DNA of 64,000 nucleotides, taken from positions 4,030,001 through 4,094,000 of the forward strand of contig NC_018721.1 in the NCBI RefSeq assembly GCF_000153485.2, read 5' to 3'. The translations under genes were made by a program, and so were the position numbers. Below, piece by piece: positions 26,923-36,997 of this stretch (position 1 is its first letter; each line of letters begins with the position of its first letter). The notes under the pieces were generated by a model that saw nothing but the letters and a program-made list of their open reading frames with translations, was not told the origin of the DNA and ran no database searches. This DNA is from Psychroflexus torquis ATCC 700755. GTDB lineage: Bacteria > Bacteroidota > Bacteroidia > Flavobacteriales > Flavobacteriaceae.

Positions 26923-27375
26923 ATGGAGCAACAAACAAGAATACCATTATTCCCGATATTCTCTGGAGGGACATTTTATCCTGAGACCTTAAGTCGAATT
27001 CTATCGGCCTTTTACGTTTCTAATCAAAAACAATTAACCATAAGAGAGCTTCGAAATAAGACCAATCTAACCAATAAAGAAATCCTTACAGGGCTTCAAT
27101 TTTTAAGTGGTTTGGGAGAAGTAACTAAAATGTCAAAAGATAAGCTAAGTAGTGATTATTTTTCTTTTAATGTTCCTGGAAATATTGAGAATCTAAAGGG
27201 AAACATCAAGAAAAGTAAAGACTTACTAACTGTGCTTGAGCAAATTCTTGATACGAGAGATTCTTCCAATCAAAAACTCAACACCTTCATTAAAGACACC
27301 ATTGTTTTTTATAGTGAAGTACTTGATTTTATGGACATAAAAATCAAAGAACATTTTAAATCTACGAATTTTTAA
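26923..27375 (+). CDS. Winged-helix-like protein heading the efflux operon
   Basis: 150 residues. Residues 15-75 look like a winged-helix domain: LTIRELRNKTNLTNKEILTG followed by LQFLSGLGEVTK. The C-terminal half is helical (LLTVLEQILDTRDSSNQKLN). It may be a MarR/GbsR-like regulator, but the family is not certain. It starts 49 bp after the -7 box and ends 5 bp before the TolC-fusion gene, so it is the first gene of the operon. Confidence 0.6.
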   Translation: MEQQTRIPLFPIFSGGTFYPETLSRILSAFYVSNQKQLTIRELRNKTNLTNKEILTGLQFLSGLGEVTKMSKDKLSSDYFSFNVPGNIENLKGNIKKSKDLLTVLEQILDTRDSSNQKLNTFIKDTIVFYSEVLDFMDIKIKEHFKSTNF

Positions 27376-27380
27376 TCATT

Positions 27381-29729
27381 ATGAAAAAGCACATCATACT
27401 CATTTTTTGTTTTTATTTTTTTCAGTTTTTATCTGCACAGCAAAAGACTTATAACATAGGGATTTTGTTAGATACAACTTCAGAAGAAACAGAATTGTTA
27501 GTTAAGAAATTAGAAAACGAAATTAAAGCAACCGTTGGACAAGATGCCATCATCAATTTTCAAGAAAAAAAGCGATTGGTAAATAATTACAGCCTAAGTA
27601 TTGCACAACAGCAATACACACAACTTTTAAACGATGACACAGATATTATTTTGGCACTTGGAGTAGTAACTGGGCAAATGATTAATCAGCAAAAATCATA
27701 TATAAAGCCTACTATTTTATTTGGTGTCATAAATGCAGATATAAATATTTTAAAAACGAATCAAATAACCTCAAACGTTAATAATTTCACATATATACTA
27801 GAACAAGATTCTTATAAAAAAGACTTAGAACAACTAAAATCGCTTACCAATTTTAAAAAAGTAGGTGTACTTATAGAGCAGGCTTTTATAGATGTACTCC
27901 CAATAAAAACTACACTTGATGCTATTTTTAAAGATCTAGACGCTAGTTATGTTATTATTCCATTAAATGAAGCAACAAACACTTCGTCAGCACTGAATGC
28001 TGTAGATGCCGTTTATTTGGCTGGCGGATTTACTATGCAAGATACCAACATCAAATCATTAGCTAAAACACTTATCGAAAAAGGATTACCATCCTTTACT
28101 ATTAACAATTCTACACAAGTGGATTTAGGCATTATGGCTACAAATAATTCTCTAAATGATTACAATCAAATAATAAGACGATTGGCACTAACAGTAGAAA
28201 GTTATACAAGTGGGAATCCGCTTTCTGAGATGAAAGTGTTAATGACTTCAAAAGTAAAACTTTCTATTAATTACAATACTGCTGAAGCAGTAGGAGTACC
28301 TATAAAATATAGCTTAGTAAATGAAGCGGCGTTTTTAGGAAAGTTCGATAATGTGGTTCCTGATGAAAAATATACCCTTGTTGAGGCCATTAATAAGGTG
28401 CTAAAAAAAAATATTAGTATACAGGCTGTTAAAGAACAGGTGAAATTATCTGGTCAAGATTTGAAAACAGCTAAAAATAATTATTTACCGGAAATCGTAG
28501 CAAGCGGCGCAGCGACTTATATAGATCCAGATGTTGCTGAGTTAGGTTTTGGACAAAGCCCCGAATTTCAAACTTTAGGAAGTATTAATTTACAACAAAC
28601 TCTTTTTTCAGAACAAGCAAATGCTACTATTAATATCAATAAAAACTTACAAAAAGCAGAGCAACAAGTATTAAAAGCAGAGGAGTTAAATATCGTTTTT
28701 GAAGTATGCAATGTGTATCTCAATATTTTAATTCTTAAAGTTAATGCCGAATTACAACATAGCAATCTTAAAGTAACAAAAAAAAATTACGACATCGCCG
28801 AGCAAAATTTTGAAGCAGGATTTTCTGGGAAGTCGGATATGTTTCGTTTTAAAAGTGAAATTGCCCAAAATACACAAGCATTGGTTGAAGCGGTAAACCA
28901 AATAGAGCAAGAAATTATTCAACTGAATCAGCTTTTAAATAATCCCATTGATGCTAAAATTGATATTGAAGATGCCTCATTAGAGTTAGCGTTGTTTAAT
29001 GCGGTTGAATATGACACCTTCAAAACATTATTAGATAGTCCAGTAACCAGAAGACCTTTCGTTCATTTTTTAATAGAACAAGCCCAATTAAATGCACCAG
29101 AATTAAAAGTAGTTGATTATAATATTAAGGCTATTGAACGTACAGTTAGCCTTAATGGAAAAGGGCGATTATTGCCTACCATAGGTTTGCAGGCACAGTA
29201 TAATACCGTTTTTAACAGAAACGGCGTAGGAAGCACCTCGCCAGAAGGTTTTGGTTTTACGCTTCCAAATACTAATTATAACGTAGGTGTAACGGTTTCT
29301 ATACCTATTTTTAATAGAAATCAAACACAAACAAATAAGCAAACCGCTCTTATTCAAAAAGAGCAATTAACCCTTAATCGCGAAAATAGTGAACTGGCTA
29401 TTAGCAGTAATGTGAACACTAATATACTAAATGTAATTAACCGAATGACAAATATTGATTTGTCTCGAGTATCAGCAGAAGCAGCAAGAGAATCTTTATC
29501 GCTGACACAAACGTCATATTCTAACGGTGCTATAAATATTGTCCAGCTCATAGATGCGCAAAACAACTATTTAAATGCACAATTAAACAAAACAACGGCA
29601 GTATATAGTTATTTGCTAAGTACTCTTACCGTAGAGCGTTCTATTGGGCATTTCTTCTTATTAAATGATACCAAAGCAAATGCTGCATTCACTTCAAAGT
29701 TTTTAGAATTTCAAAAAAATCACAACTAA
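27381..29729 (+). CDS. Fusion of a substrate-binding-like domain and TolC-family outer-membrane factor
   Basis: 782 residues, far longer than a usual TolC protein (430-490). It has a signal peptide of about 19 residues (QFLSAQ). Residues 20-320 resemble an ABC-type substrate-binding protein (YNIGILLDTTSEETELLV, DIILALGVVTGQMINQ, ILFGVINADI). Residues 330-780 are TolC-like, with paired long helices and repeats such as VKLSGQDLKTAKNNYLPEIV and the corresponding AIERTVSLNGKGRLLPTIGL. It would form the outer-membrane channel of the pump encoded downstream. The N-terminal domain may sense a ligand in the periplasm. Next gene 23 bp downstream. Confidence 0.85.
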   Translation: MKKHIILIFCFYFFQFLSAQQKTYNIGILLDTTSEETELLVKKLENEIKATVGQDAIINFQEKKRLVNNYSLSIAQQQYTQLLNDDTDIILALGVVTGQMINQQKSYIKPTILFGVINADINILKTNQITSNVNNFTYILEQDSYKKDLEQLKSLTNFKKVGVLIEQAFIDVLPIKTTLDAIFKDLDASYVIIPLNEATNTSSALNAVDAVYLAGGFTMQDTNIKSLAKTLIEKGLPSFTINNSTQVDLGIMATNNSLNDYNQIIRRLALTVESYTSGNPLSEMKVLMTSKVKLSINYNTAEAVGVPIKYSLVNEAAFLGKFDNVVPDEKYTLVEAINKVLKKNISIQAVKEQVKLSGQDLKTAKNNYLPEIVASGAATYIDPDVAELGFGQSPEFQTLGSINLQQTLFSEQANATININKNLQKAEQQVLKAEELNIVFEVCNVYLNILILKVNAELQHSNLKVTKKNYDIAEQNFEAGFSGKSDMFRFKSEIAQNTQALVEAVNQIEQEIIQLNQLLNNPIDAKIDIEDASLELALFNAVEYDTFKTLLDSPVTRRPFVHFLIEQAQLNAPELKVVDYNIKAIERTVSLNGKGRLLPTIGLQAQYNTVFNRNGVGSTSPEGFGFTLPNTNYNVGVTVSIPIFNRNQTQTNKQTALIQKEQLTLNRENSELAISSNVNTNILNVINRMTNIDLSRVSAEAARESLSLTQTSYSNGAINIVQLIDAQNNYLNAQLNKTTAVYSYLLSTLTVERSIGHFFLLNDTKANAAFTSKFLEFQKNHN

Positions 29730-29752
29730 TAACATATTAAACCATAAATAAA

Positions 29753-30838
29753 ATGAAACAGTTTATCAAAATAGTGAGCCTAATTATCCTCATTTGTGTA
29801 CACATTTCGTGTTCTGAAAAAACAGCAGAAAAACAGCGCCAACCTAAATTGGTTAAATACCAACAAATCGGTTTATCTATCACTTCAAATAATATAAGTT
29901 ATAGTGGTGTATCTCAACAAAATTTAGTTATCGATTTAAGTTTTAGAACTAATGGTACGATTACCAAATTAAATGTAAAACTAGGTCAACAGGTAAAAAA
30001 GGGAGAACTATTGGCAACCTTAGACAATGTAACTTCAAGATTGTCGTATGAACAAGCTTTAAATAATAAAAACGCAGCAAAGTCTAGTTATAATACCGCA
30101 AAATCTAGTTTAGATAGAGCACGAACTTTATACGAAAAAGGAAGTACTTCTTTAAGTGATTTTGAGCAAGCAAAAAATGCATTCAGTACTGCGAATCAAA
30201 ATTACGAATCATCAAAACGTGCGATAGGTATTCAGCAAGAACAAATTAACTATGGCTATATCTATGCGCCACAAGATGGTGTTATTGCTGCAGTTCTATC
30301 TGAAATTAATGAGAATATAGCTACAGGACAATCAATAGCAACTTTAAACGCAGGTGATTTGATGGAAATTAAACTGGGCATACCGGAAAGTAATATTAAT
30401 AGGATTCATAAAAACGATAAGGTTGATGTCGTATTTTCAGCAATTCCTAATCAAACATTTAAAGGGTTTGTAAGTGAAATTGCACCCGCTGTTTCAGCTG
30501 AAGCTTCTACATATCCTGTTCGTATTACATTAAATGAATCAATATCAGCTATAAAAAGCGGTATGGCTGCTTCAGTTCGCTTTCAAGAAAACAATATAAA
30601 AGCTATTCAAAAGTCTTTAATCGTTCCTCCACAAGCCGTAGGAGAGGATTACAGTGGTAAATTTGTGTTTCTTATTGTAGAAAAGGACAGCACATTTAGT
30701 ATAAAAAAGCAGACTGTTAGTATTGGCAAATTAGTTCAAAATGGATTTGAAATTCATTCAGGAATTAATACAGGCGACCGCATTGCTGTGGCTGGTTTGC
30801 AAACACTTCTAGATGGTCAAAAAGTAAGATTACAATAG
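29753..30838 (+). CDS. RND efflux periplasmic adaptor (HlyD/AcrA-type)
   Basis: 361 residues with a lipoprotein signal ending VHISC. Order of domains: beta-barrel and lipoyl half (LSFRTNGTITKLNVKLGQQV followed by KKGELLATLD), an alpha-hairpin (about 100-150), the second lipoyl half (YIYAPQDGVIAAVLSEINEN), then beta-barrel and membrane-proximal domain. It links the inner-membrane pump to the TolC-like channel. It lies 17 bp before the pump gene in the same operon. Confidence 0.93.
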   Translation: MKQFIKIVSLIILICVHISCSEKTAEKQRQPKLVKYQQIGLSITSNNISYSGVSQQNLVIDLSFRTNGTITKLNVKLGQQVKKGELLATLDNVTSRLSYEQALNNKNAAKSSYNTAKSSLDRARTLYEKGSTSLSDFEQAKNAFSTANQNYESSKRAIGIQQEQINYGYIYAPQDGVIAAVLSEINENIATGQSIATLNAGDLMEIKLGIPESNINRIHKNDKVDVVFSAIPNQTFKGFVSEIAPAVSAEASTYPVRITLNESISAIKSGMAASVRFQENNIKAIQKSLIVPPQAVGEDYSGKFVFLIVEKDSTFSIKKQTVSIGKLVQNGFEIHSGINTGDRIAVAGLQTLLDGQKVRLQ

Positions 30839-30855
30839 TCTAAAACCACAAAATT

Positions 30856-33800
30856 ATGAACATAGCAAAGTTTTCCATCAAAAAAAGCAGGATTACCTTA
30901 ATGGCTTTAGGAACCATTATTTTATTTGGTATTTCTATATATTCAAGCCTATCAAGAGACAGTATGCCGCCTTATACGGTAAGGGTAGCAAATATTATAA
31001 CCGAATTTCCTGGTGCGAGTCCAGAACGTTTAGAGCTTTTGGTAACGGATAAAGTTGAAAAAATATCGCAAGAGTTACCAGAGCTTAAGGATGTAAAAAG
31101 TACTTCTAGAACAGGATTATCTGTTGTTACAGTAACATTAAAAGAAGAGGTAAGTCCAGAAGAACTACAGACTGTATGGAACAGTTTACGACGAAAACTA
31201 GATGGGATGGAAGGTTTACCTAATAATGTAGCTCCTTTTTTAGATGATGACGGTATTGGCGATGTGTATGGTATTGTTGTAGGTTTAGTTTCAGATGGTT
31301 TTTCATATGCCAAGATGAAACCCTATGTCGATGCAATAAAAAATGATTTTATTAGATTACCAGATGCTGCTAAAGTTGTATTAGGAGGTGTGCAAGAAGA
31401 ACGTGTTTTTATAGAATTTGACAACACACGCTTAAAATCTTACGGTCTATCTACCATAAAATTGCAGCAGATTGTTCAAAATACTAATATTCTGTCTTCA
31501 GGAGGGGAAGTTAATTTGGGTAACGAGCGTATTATTTTAGAACCTACAGGAAATTTTGAAACCATAAGTGATATTAAAAATATGCTTGTTCCAATAAACG
31601 ATAAAGGTTCGCTTGTAAAACTAGGGGACATCACTACCATTAGTAAAGGATATATAGATCCATCGGAACAACGTGTGAGAATTAATGGAAATGATGCAAT
31701 TTCACTTCACATTAATCTCAAAGAAAATTCAAATATTATTGAGTTAGGAAATGAGGTTAACAGTATCATTCAAAAATGGCAAGATAAATTACCTGTAGGT
31801 TTAGAGATACAACGTGTTTCATCTTTAGATACCTATATTGACGATAAGGTAAGTGGTTTTGTTATTAATTTATTACAATCTATTGGTATTGTATTATTAG
31901 TAATGCTCGTATTTTTAGGATTCAGAACAGGATTAATTATCGCTAGTTTAATTCCTATTGTAACGATCATGACTTTGCTCATAATGGGGTTAATGAATAT
32001 AGGTTTAAATCAAGTAACCCTAGCTGCATTGATTATGGCGTTAGGAATGTTGGTCGATAATGCCATTGTAGTTGCCGAAACTGTTATTGTAAAAATGGAA
32101 GAAGGGCTATCGGCAAAAAAAGCAGCAATAGATGCCTGTTCGGAGCTATTTACACCACTACTTATTTCAACATTAACAACTTCGATTGCCTTTCTTGCGT
32201 TTTATTTATCGCCTACAAATATGGGAGATATTGTGGGTCCTATTTTTATAATAGTATCCATTGCATTGCTATCTTCTTGGGTTGTTGCATTAAGTGTTAT
32301 TACCACATTTTGTTACTTATTTTTAAAAGTAATACCTAAAAAAGAACGTAAACAGAGCAGCATAGATAAGGTTATCAATAATTTAAAAAAACAGTACAAA
32401 AATATTATTATTAAATCATTACATCACAAATGGAAAGTGGTTAGTGTTATTGGTATTGCTTTTATACTATCATTAGTAGGTTTTACTCAAATTCCGTTTT
32501 TATTTTTTCCAGATAGTGACCGTAATATGATTACAGTTGATGTTAATTTACCTGAAGGAACCAAAATTGAAGCAACCACAGCTGTGGTAAAAGAATTAGA
32601 GCAGTATATGAAAGATTCTTTACAAGTAAATAATAAGCGAAGCAATGGGATATTAGATTGGTCTTCATATATCGGTCAAGGTCCAGAATCTTATGATTTA
32701 GGATATGCTCAGGATGAAGCCAACTCAAACTATGCACATATTATGGTAAATACCTCTTCATTTGAATTTAATAAAAAGATGATAGCCAAATTAGATGCTT
32801 TTGGATATGATAATTTTGCAAATGCAGATATTCGTGTAAAAGCGCTAGCAGCAGGAGGAGGAACGGTTCCTATTGAAATAAAGCTTATTGGAGAAAATTC
32901 AGATGAACTAGCCAAAATAGCAGCGGCAGTAAAAACGCGTTTGTCTAAGATTTCAGGAACAAAAAATGTAAAAGATAATTGGGGGCCAAAAACTAAAAAA
33001 TTCATTGTTCAAATAGACCAAAATAGAGCACTCAAAGCAGGTGTTAATAATCAAGATATAGCCATTTCACTTCAAACCAATCTAGATGGTTTTCAAACTG
33101 GAGAATATCGAGAAGACGATAAATCAATTCCTATTTTAATGCGTAATGAAGTGAATAAAAAACAAACATTAACGTCTTTAAAAACACTCAATATTTACTC
33201 GCAAACCACCGGTAAAAGTGTTCCTTTATTGCAAGTAGCCGCTATTTTACCACAATGGCAATATGCATCTATAAGACGTTATAATCTTGATAAATCTATT
33301 AGTATTACGAGTGAACTGCGGGAAGGTGGTAATGCAGCTACTATAACTACTGAAATTGCATCTTGGTTAGCATCACAAAAAGAAAACTGGCCAACAGATT
33401 ATACCTACGAATTTGGTGGAGATGAAAAAGAAACCAACGAAAATATGGGTTCTGTCATTAGTTATTTGCCACTTTCAGGGTTTATAATTGTATTACTACT
33501 TATTATTCAGTTTAATTCGTTTAGAAAAATGACTATGGTCGTATCTACCATTCCTTTAGCACTTATTGGTGTCGTGATAGGTTTATTAATTTTTAGAGAA
33601 CCTTTCGGGTTTATGCCTTTTTTAGGAACTATTTCTTTAGCAGGTATCGTTATTAATAATGCCATCGTGCTTATTGACCGAATGGAAATTGAACAAAAAA
33701 ACCTGAATAGAAGGGTAGAGGATGCCATAATCACAGCTTGTTTACAACGCTTTAGACCTATTCTACTAGCAACTTTTACGACAGTTTTAGGATTAATTCC

Positions 33801-33969
33801 ACTGTATTTAAGTGGTGGTGAACTCTGGGAAGGTATGGCGATAAGCATTATGATTGGGTTACTTTTTGGAACAGTTATTACACTTGTGTTTATTCCCACG
33901 TTATACAGTATTCTATTTAAAGTAAATTATAAAGACTACACCTTTGATGACCGTTTATTAGACGACTAA
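30856..33969 (+). CDS. RND-family efflux pump permease (AcrB-like)
   Basis: 1037 residues, the normal length for AcrB-type pumps, with 12 transmembrane helices and two large periplasmic loops. TM4 reads ALGMLVDNAIVVAETV, keeping one Asp of the AcrB Asp-Asp pair with Asn in the second place. TM10 reads AGIVINNAIVLIDRM with Asn where AcrB has Lys. Both are usual in the non-AcrB branch of the family. It uses proton flow to export small molecules; the substrate is unknown. Last gene of the operon; a hairpin follows at 33997-34029. Confidence 0.93.
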   Translation: MNIAKFSIKKSRITLMALGTIILFGISIYSSLSRDSMPPYTVRVANIITEFPGASPERLELLVTDKVEKISQELPELKDVKSTSRTGLSVVTVTLKEEVSPEELQTVWNSLRRKLDGMEGLPNNVAPFLDDDGIGDVYGIVVGLVSDGFSYAKMKPYVDAIKNDFIRLPDAAKVVLGGVQEERVFIEFDNTRLKSYGLSTIKLQQIVQNTNILSSGGEVNLGNERIILEPTGNFETISDIKNMLVPINDKGSLVKLGDITTISKGYIDPSEQRVRINGNDAISLHINLKENSNIIELGNEVNSIIQKWQDKLPVGLEIQRVSSLDTYIDDKVSGFVINLLQSIGIVLLVMLVFLGFRTGLIIASLIPIVTIMTLLIMGLMNIGLNQVTLAALIMALGMLVDNAIVVAETVIVKMEEGLSAKKAAIDACSELFTPLLISTLTTSIAFLAFYLSPTNMGDIVGPIFIIVSIALLSSWVVALSVITTFCYLFLKVIPKKERKQSSIDKVINNLKKQYKNIIIKSLHHKWKVVSVIGIAFILSLVGFTQIPFLFFPDSDRNMITVDVNLPEGTKIEATTAVVKELEQYMKDSLQVNNKRSNGILDWSSYIGQGPESYDLGYAQDEANSNYAHIMVNTSSFEFNKKMIAKLDAFGYDNFANADIRVKALAAGGGTVPIEIKLIGENSDELAKIAAAVKTRLSKISGTKNVKDNWGPKTKKFIVQIDQNRALKAGVNNQDIAISLQTNLDGFQTGEYREDDKSIPILMRNEVNKKQTLTSLKTLNIYSQTTGKSVPLLQVAAILPQWQYASIRRYNLDKSISITSELREGGNAATITTEIASWLASQKENWPTDYTYEFGGDEKETNENMGSVISYLPLSGFIIVLLLIIQFNSFRKMTMVVSTIPLALIGVVIGLLIFREPFGFMPFLGTISLAGIVINNAIVLIDRMEIEQKNLNRRVEDAIITACLQRFRPILLATFTTVLGLIPLYLSGGELWEGMAISIMIGLLFGTVITLVFIPTLYSILFKVNYKDYTFDDRLLDD

Positions 33970-33996
33970 ATTGGGAATTAATTTACAGTTTATTAA

Positions 33997-34029
33997 AAGC
34001 CTGTAGCGTATAAAAAGCATTACAGGCTT
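33997..34029 (+). terminator. Hairpin after the efflux operon
   Basis: aagcctgta / tacaggctt with a 15-base loop, followed by ctttaatt. It lies 28 bp after the pump stop codon and would separate the operon from the LpxR-like gene. Confidence 0.6.
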
Positions 34030-34116
34030 CTTTAATTGATATATGTCACAGATTTTTTTTACATATGGATATGACAACTTTGTATGGTACAAAAATAAAT
34101 GCCTAAAAATTGAGTC

Positions 34117-35067
34117 ATGAAAACTATTATAATCGATACATTATTAATCTTAAGTTTTATTACTGCATTTGCTCAAGAAAAAGAAAACAAACACTATACG
34201 TATGAAGTTGAATTAGGAACAGACAATGATTTTTTAATTGCACATAAATCCACGGATAAATATTATACTTACGGAATTAATGCTTCTTTTAGATGGCACC
34301 CAAAAAGCGCTAATTTTTTAAATAAGCTCTTACCAAATAAAAGGGGGTATTTTCAAAGTTTAGGTATTAATATTGAGGGATATACTCCAGATTATAAATC
34401 TAAAAATTATGAAACAGATAGACCTTATGCTGGTTGGAGTTATGTGGAATTCCAATCTACGTACGGTTTTGAAAAGTCATTTCTTCGTCTGGGAATAGAT
34501 ATAGGTATTCTGGGACCAGATTCTAAAGCAGGTGTTGTTCAAAATTGGTTTCACGAACATATAAGTCGTGATCAAGTTTTAGATGGTTGGGAAAATCAAA
34601 TAGACAATCAGTTAGGAATAAATATACGTGCATACTATGCACAGATTCTTTTTGAGTCTAAAATATTTGATGTTTATGCTTCAGTAGATGCCGCTGTAGG
34701 TAATATTTATACCTATGTTAATCCTGGTATTAACTTTCGTTTCGGCGTATTCAATCCAGTATCAAAAAGTATTGCATTTAAAAATACCATACTTGCAAAC
34801 AAATCTAACAAAGAGGTGTATGTAGATGCTGGTGTTGCTACCAAAATTTCAGCTTTTAATGCGACCATTCAAGGTTCAAAAATCAGTGAAATCAACTTAA
34901 TTAATAGTAAAGAAATTAACAACTTCTTTTTTAATAGTCATATAGGTGTTTATTATGCTTTGAACAGATGGGCAGTAGGAGCTAAACTCATGTATTCAAG
35001 TGGGGAATTAAAAGATAATGATAGTCAACAATATACTATGATTAGTGGTTCTTATAGGTTTAATTAA
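34117..35067 (+). CDS. LpxR-family (DUF2219) outer-membrane protein
   Basis: 316 residues with a signal peptide (about 1-19, ending ITAFAQ). LpxR-like features: VELGTDNDFL near the start, an Asn-Asp pair as in the active site, then YYTYGINASFRWHPKSAN, TDRPYAGWSYVEFQST, and VQNWFHEHISRDQVLDGWEN, the family's conserved stretch with the catalytic-region His. LpxR removes the 3'-acyloxyacyl chain from lipid A at the outer membrane. It ends SYRFN with a C-terminal aromatic strand. Placed after the efflux operon with its own upstream region, it may belong to the same envelope-stress response. Confidence 0.85.
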   Translation: MKTIIIDTLLILSFITAFAQEKENKHYTYEVELGTDNDFLIAHKSTDKYYTYGINASFRWHPKSANFLNKLLPNKRGYFQSLGINIEGYTPDYKSKNYETDRPYAGWSYVEFQSTYGFEKSFLRLGIDIGILGPDSKAGVVQNWFHEHISRDQVLDGWENQIDNQLGINIRAYYAQILFESKIFDVYASVDAAVGNIYTYVNPGINFRFGVFNPVSKSIAFKNTILANKSNKEVYVDAGVATKISAFNATIQGSKISEINLINSKEINNFFFNSHIGVYYALNRWAVGAKLMYSSGELKDNDSQQYTMISGSYRFN

Positions 35068-35111
35068 CTGTACCAAAAAAAATAACAATTTAAAAACTGA
35101 AAAGCACACAA

Positions 35112-36203
35112 ATGCAAACTACAAAAAGAAGTATAAAAGAATACCTAAAACGATTAATAAGGTCTACTTTTTTTTGGACTATTAGCATGGCGCTATTTAG
35201 CATTTTTAGATACTTTGCATTAGTAGATGAACCGGGTATTAGTATTAATATTGAATATAAAGGCTTTTATAATTTTAGAGCTCATATTTTAAGTTTTGCT
35301 CTAGGTGGATTTTTGATAGGAATATTATATGCTACTATTGAATTTTTAATTGATAAGTTTATTGCTAAAAGAACATCACTAGTATTCACTATTATACTAG
35401 AAATTGTTTTAACGTTTGTAAGTATTATCAGTATTTCTAATCTAGTTTTAAATTGGTGGGTAAATTTAGAAAACATTCCTTTTATTATAACATCTAACTG
35501 GTGGTATAAAGATAATTCTTTTCTTCCTGCACTAATTTATGTAGGTATCAGTATCATTTTGTATTCATTAATTACCATTGTTTTTGAGAAATTTGGTAAG
35601 GGCGAATTTTTTAATATGCTTCTTGGTCGTTATAAGCAACCACAGGAGACCAAACGTATTTTCATGTTTTTAGATTTATCAAGTTCAACTACTATTGCTG
35701 AACGGTTGGGGCATTACAAATACAGTCAATTTATTCAGGATTTCTTTTATGATTTAAACGAAGTTTCTGTAAACTATGAGGCGGAAATATACCAATATAT
35801 TGGCGATGAAGCCGTGCTTAATTGGTCTTACAAAAAAGGGATTTATAACAATAACTGTATTCATTTTTTTTATGCATTCAAAGAAAAAATACAATCTAAA
35901 TCTAAATATTATTTAAAAAAATATAATGCCATTCCAGAGTTTAAAGCAGGCATACACGGAGGCACTTTAATGGTAGCCGAGGTTGGAGTGGTAAAAAAAG
36001 AATTGGCATATCATGGAGATGTAATTAATACCGCTGCTCGTGTTCAGGCAAAATGTAATGACTATAATGTGTCTATTTTAATAACAAAAAATCTTTTGGA
36101 CGACCTAAATATTCAGGGGGCTTTTTCAACTACAAAAATGGCGCAGGTATTTCTAAAAGGAAAACAGGAAATAGCCGAATTGTATACACTTAACTTGTTT
36201 TAA
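35112..36203 (+). CDS. Membrane class III adenylate/guanylate cyclase
   Basis: 363 residues. The N-terminal roughly 160 residues hold four hydrophobic helices. The cyclase homology domain follows: FMFLDLSSSTTIAERLGHYK with the first metal Asp, YQYIGDEAVLNW with the second, and AGIHGGTLMVAEVGVVKKEL followed by AYHGDVINTAARVQAKC. It makes cAMP or cGMP; the substrate cannot be fixed by eye. It starts 44 bp after the LpxR-like gene and may be cotranscribed. A Crp/Fnr regulator lies 8 kb upstream, but a link is speculative. Confidence 0.88.
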   Translation: MQTTKRSIKEYLKRLIRSTFFWTISMALFSIFRYFALVDEPGISINIEYKGFYNFRAHILSFALGGFLIGILYATIEFLIDKFIAKRTSLVFTIILEIVLTFVSIISISNLVLNWWVNLENIPFIITSNWWYKDNSFLPALIYVGISIILYSLITIVFEKFGKGEFFNMLLGRYKQPQETKRIFMFLDLSSSTTIAERLGHYKYSQFIQDFFYDLNEVSVNYEAEIYQYIGDEAVLNWSYKKGIYNNNCIHFFYAFKEKIQSKSKYYLKKYNAIPEFKAGIHGGTLMVAEVGVVKKELAYHGDVINTAARVQAKCNDYNVSILITKNLLDDLNIQGAFSTTKMAQVFLKGKQEIAELYTLNLF

Positions 36204-36242
36204 TATTTTTAAAAAAAAATAGAATTATTGATATTCTTTATA

Positions 36243-36533
36243 ATGGAAGCTCATAACATCATTGTTAAAAAGAGGATCATAGTCGATTCTAATGTCATCT
36301 ATACCAGACCTTTAACGCGTTGGGAGAGGAAGTTCAATACATTAATGGGCAAGACAAGATTCAAGGTAGAGCGTACACTTGGAGGAATAAAAAGATGGTT
36401 TAACGGAGGATTAGCAAGATATCGAGGAATAGAAAAAATGCATACCCAAAATCTTATGGAAGCCATGTGTTACAATTTGTATCAAAGTCCAGGTATAATA
36501 AATCTAATTGTAAAATTTAGGAGAAAACAATAA
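36243..36533 (+). pseudogene. IS5-family transposase, C-terminal fragment
   Basis: 96 codons matching the end of an IS5-type DDE transposase: FKVERTLGGIKRWFNGGLAR followed by YRGIEKMHTQNLMEAMCYNL, with the catalytic Glu in VERT. The N-terminal two thirds and the left inverted repeat are absent. It starts 40 bp after the cyclase stop, so a deletion has removed the rest of the element. Confidence 0.8.
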
Positions 36534-36829
36534 GAAAAGTAACTACAAAGGCTAGAAATAGAATTTAAAAAGAAGATTTTAGAAAAAACATCAAAAATAA
36601 TCAGCATTAAAAATAGATTATTGCGAAATCATTGGATTATGCAACGGTCTTTGTTTTTGTGAAGATTGTTTGGATATACACAAATTTTTAATTTACACGT
36701 GTTGACGAACGTTAAAACGCCCACAGACTAATTGTTATTGAGAGGTTTTAAAGCTTTCTGGGATATTTCACATTATAGAGGGTTAAAACTTATCATTTAG
36801 TATAAGCTTAGATCTCAAAATGTCTGACA
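36534..36829. other. Intergenic region after the IS5 fragment
   Basis: Probably includes the non-coding tail of the decayed IS5-type element (attgcgaaatcattggatta at about 36,624). No gene recognised. Confidence 0.35.
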
Positions 36830-36960
36830 CATAATCCTTTATAGATTTAAAACCGACACAACGAAATTATGGATAATAGTATCGACAATGTTCCATATAC
36901 TTGTTTTGTAAATCGTCAATATGTTGTCCTATAATTTATATTATGTAAAATAGAAGTACA
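36830..36960 (+). repeat. Dispersed intergenic repeat A, partial copy 5
   Basis: Contains ccatatacttgttttgtaaa and gttgtcctataatttatatt blocks that match copy 4 (ccacttgttttataaa, cttgtcctataatgttctg). It is shorter and more diverged than the others. Confidence 0.35.
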
Positions 36961-36997
36961 TAAATTTAAGTTGGACTATAAACATCCTTATTATCTT

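Noticed and set aside
34044..34076. Second Crp/Fnr site before the LpxR-like gene
   Set aside because: tgtca and tgaca are present but in the reverse order and 23 bp apart, unlike the N4-spaced site at 26860.
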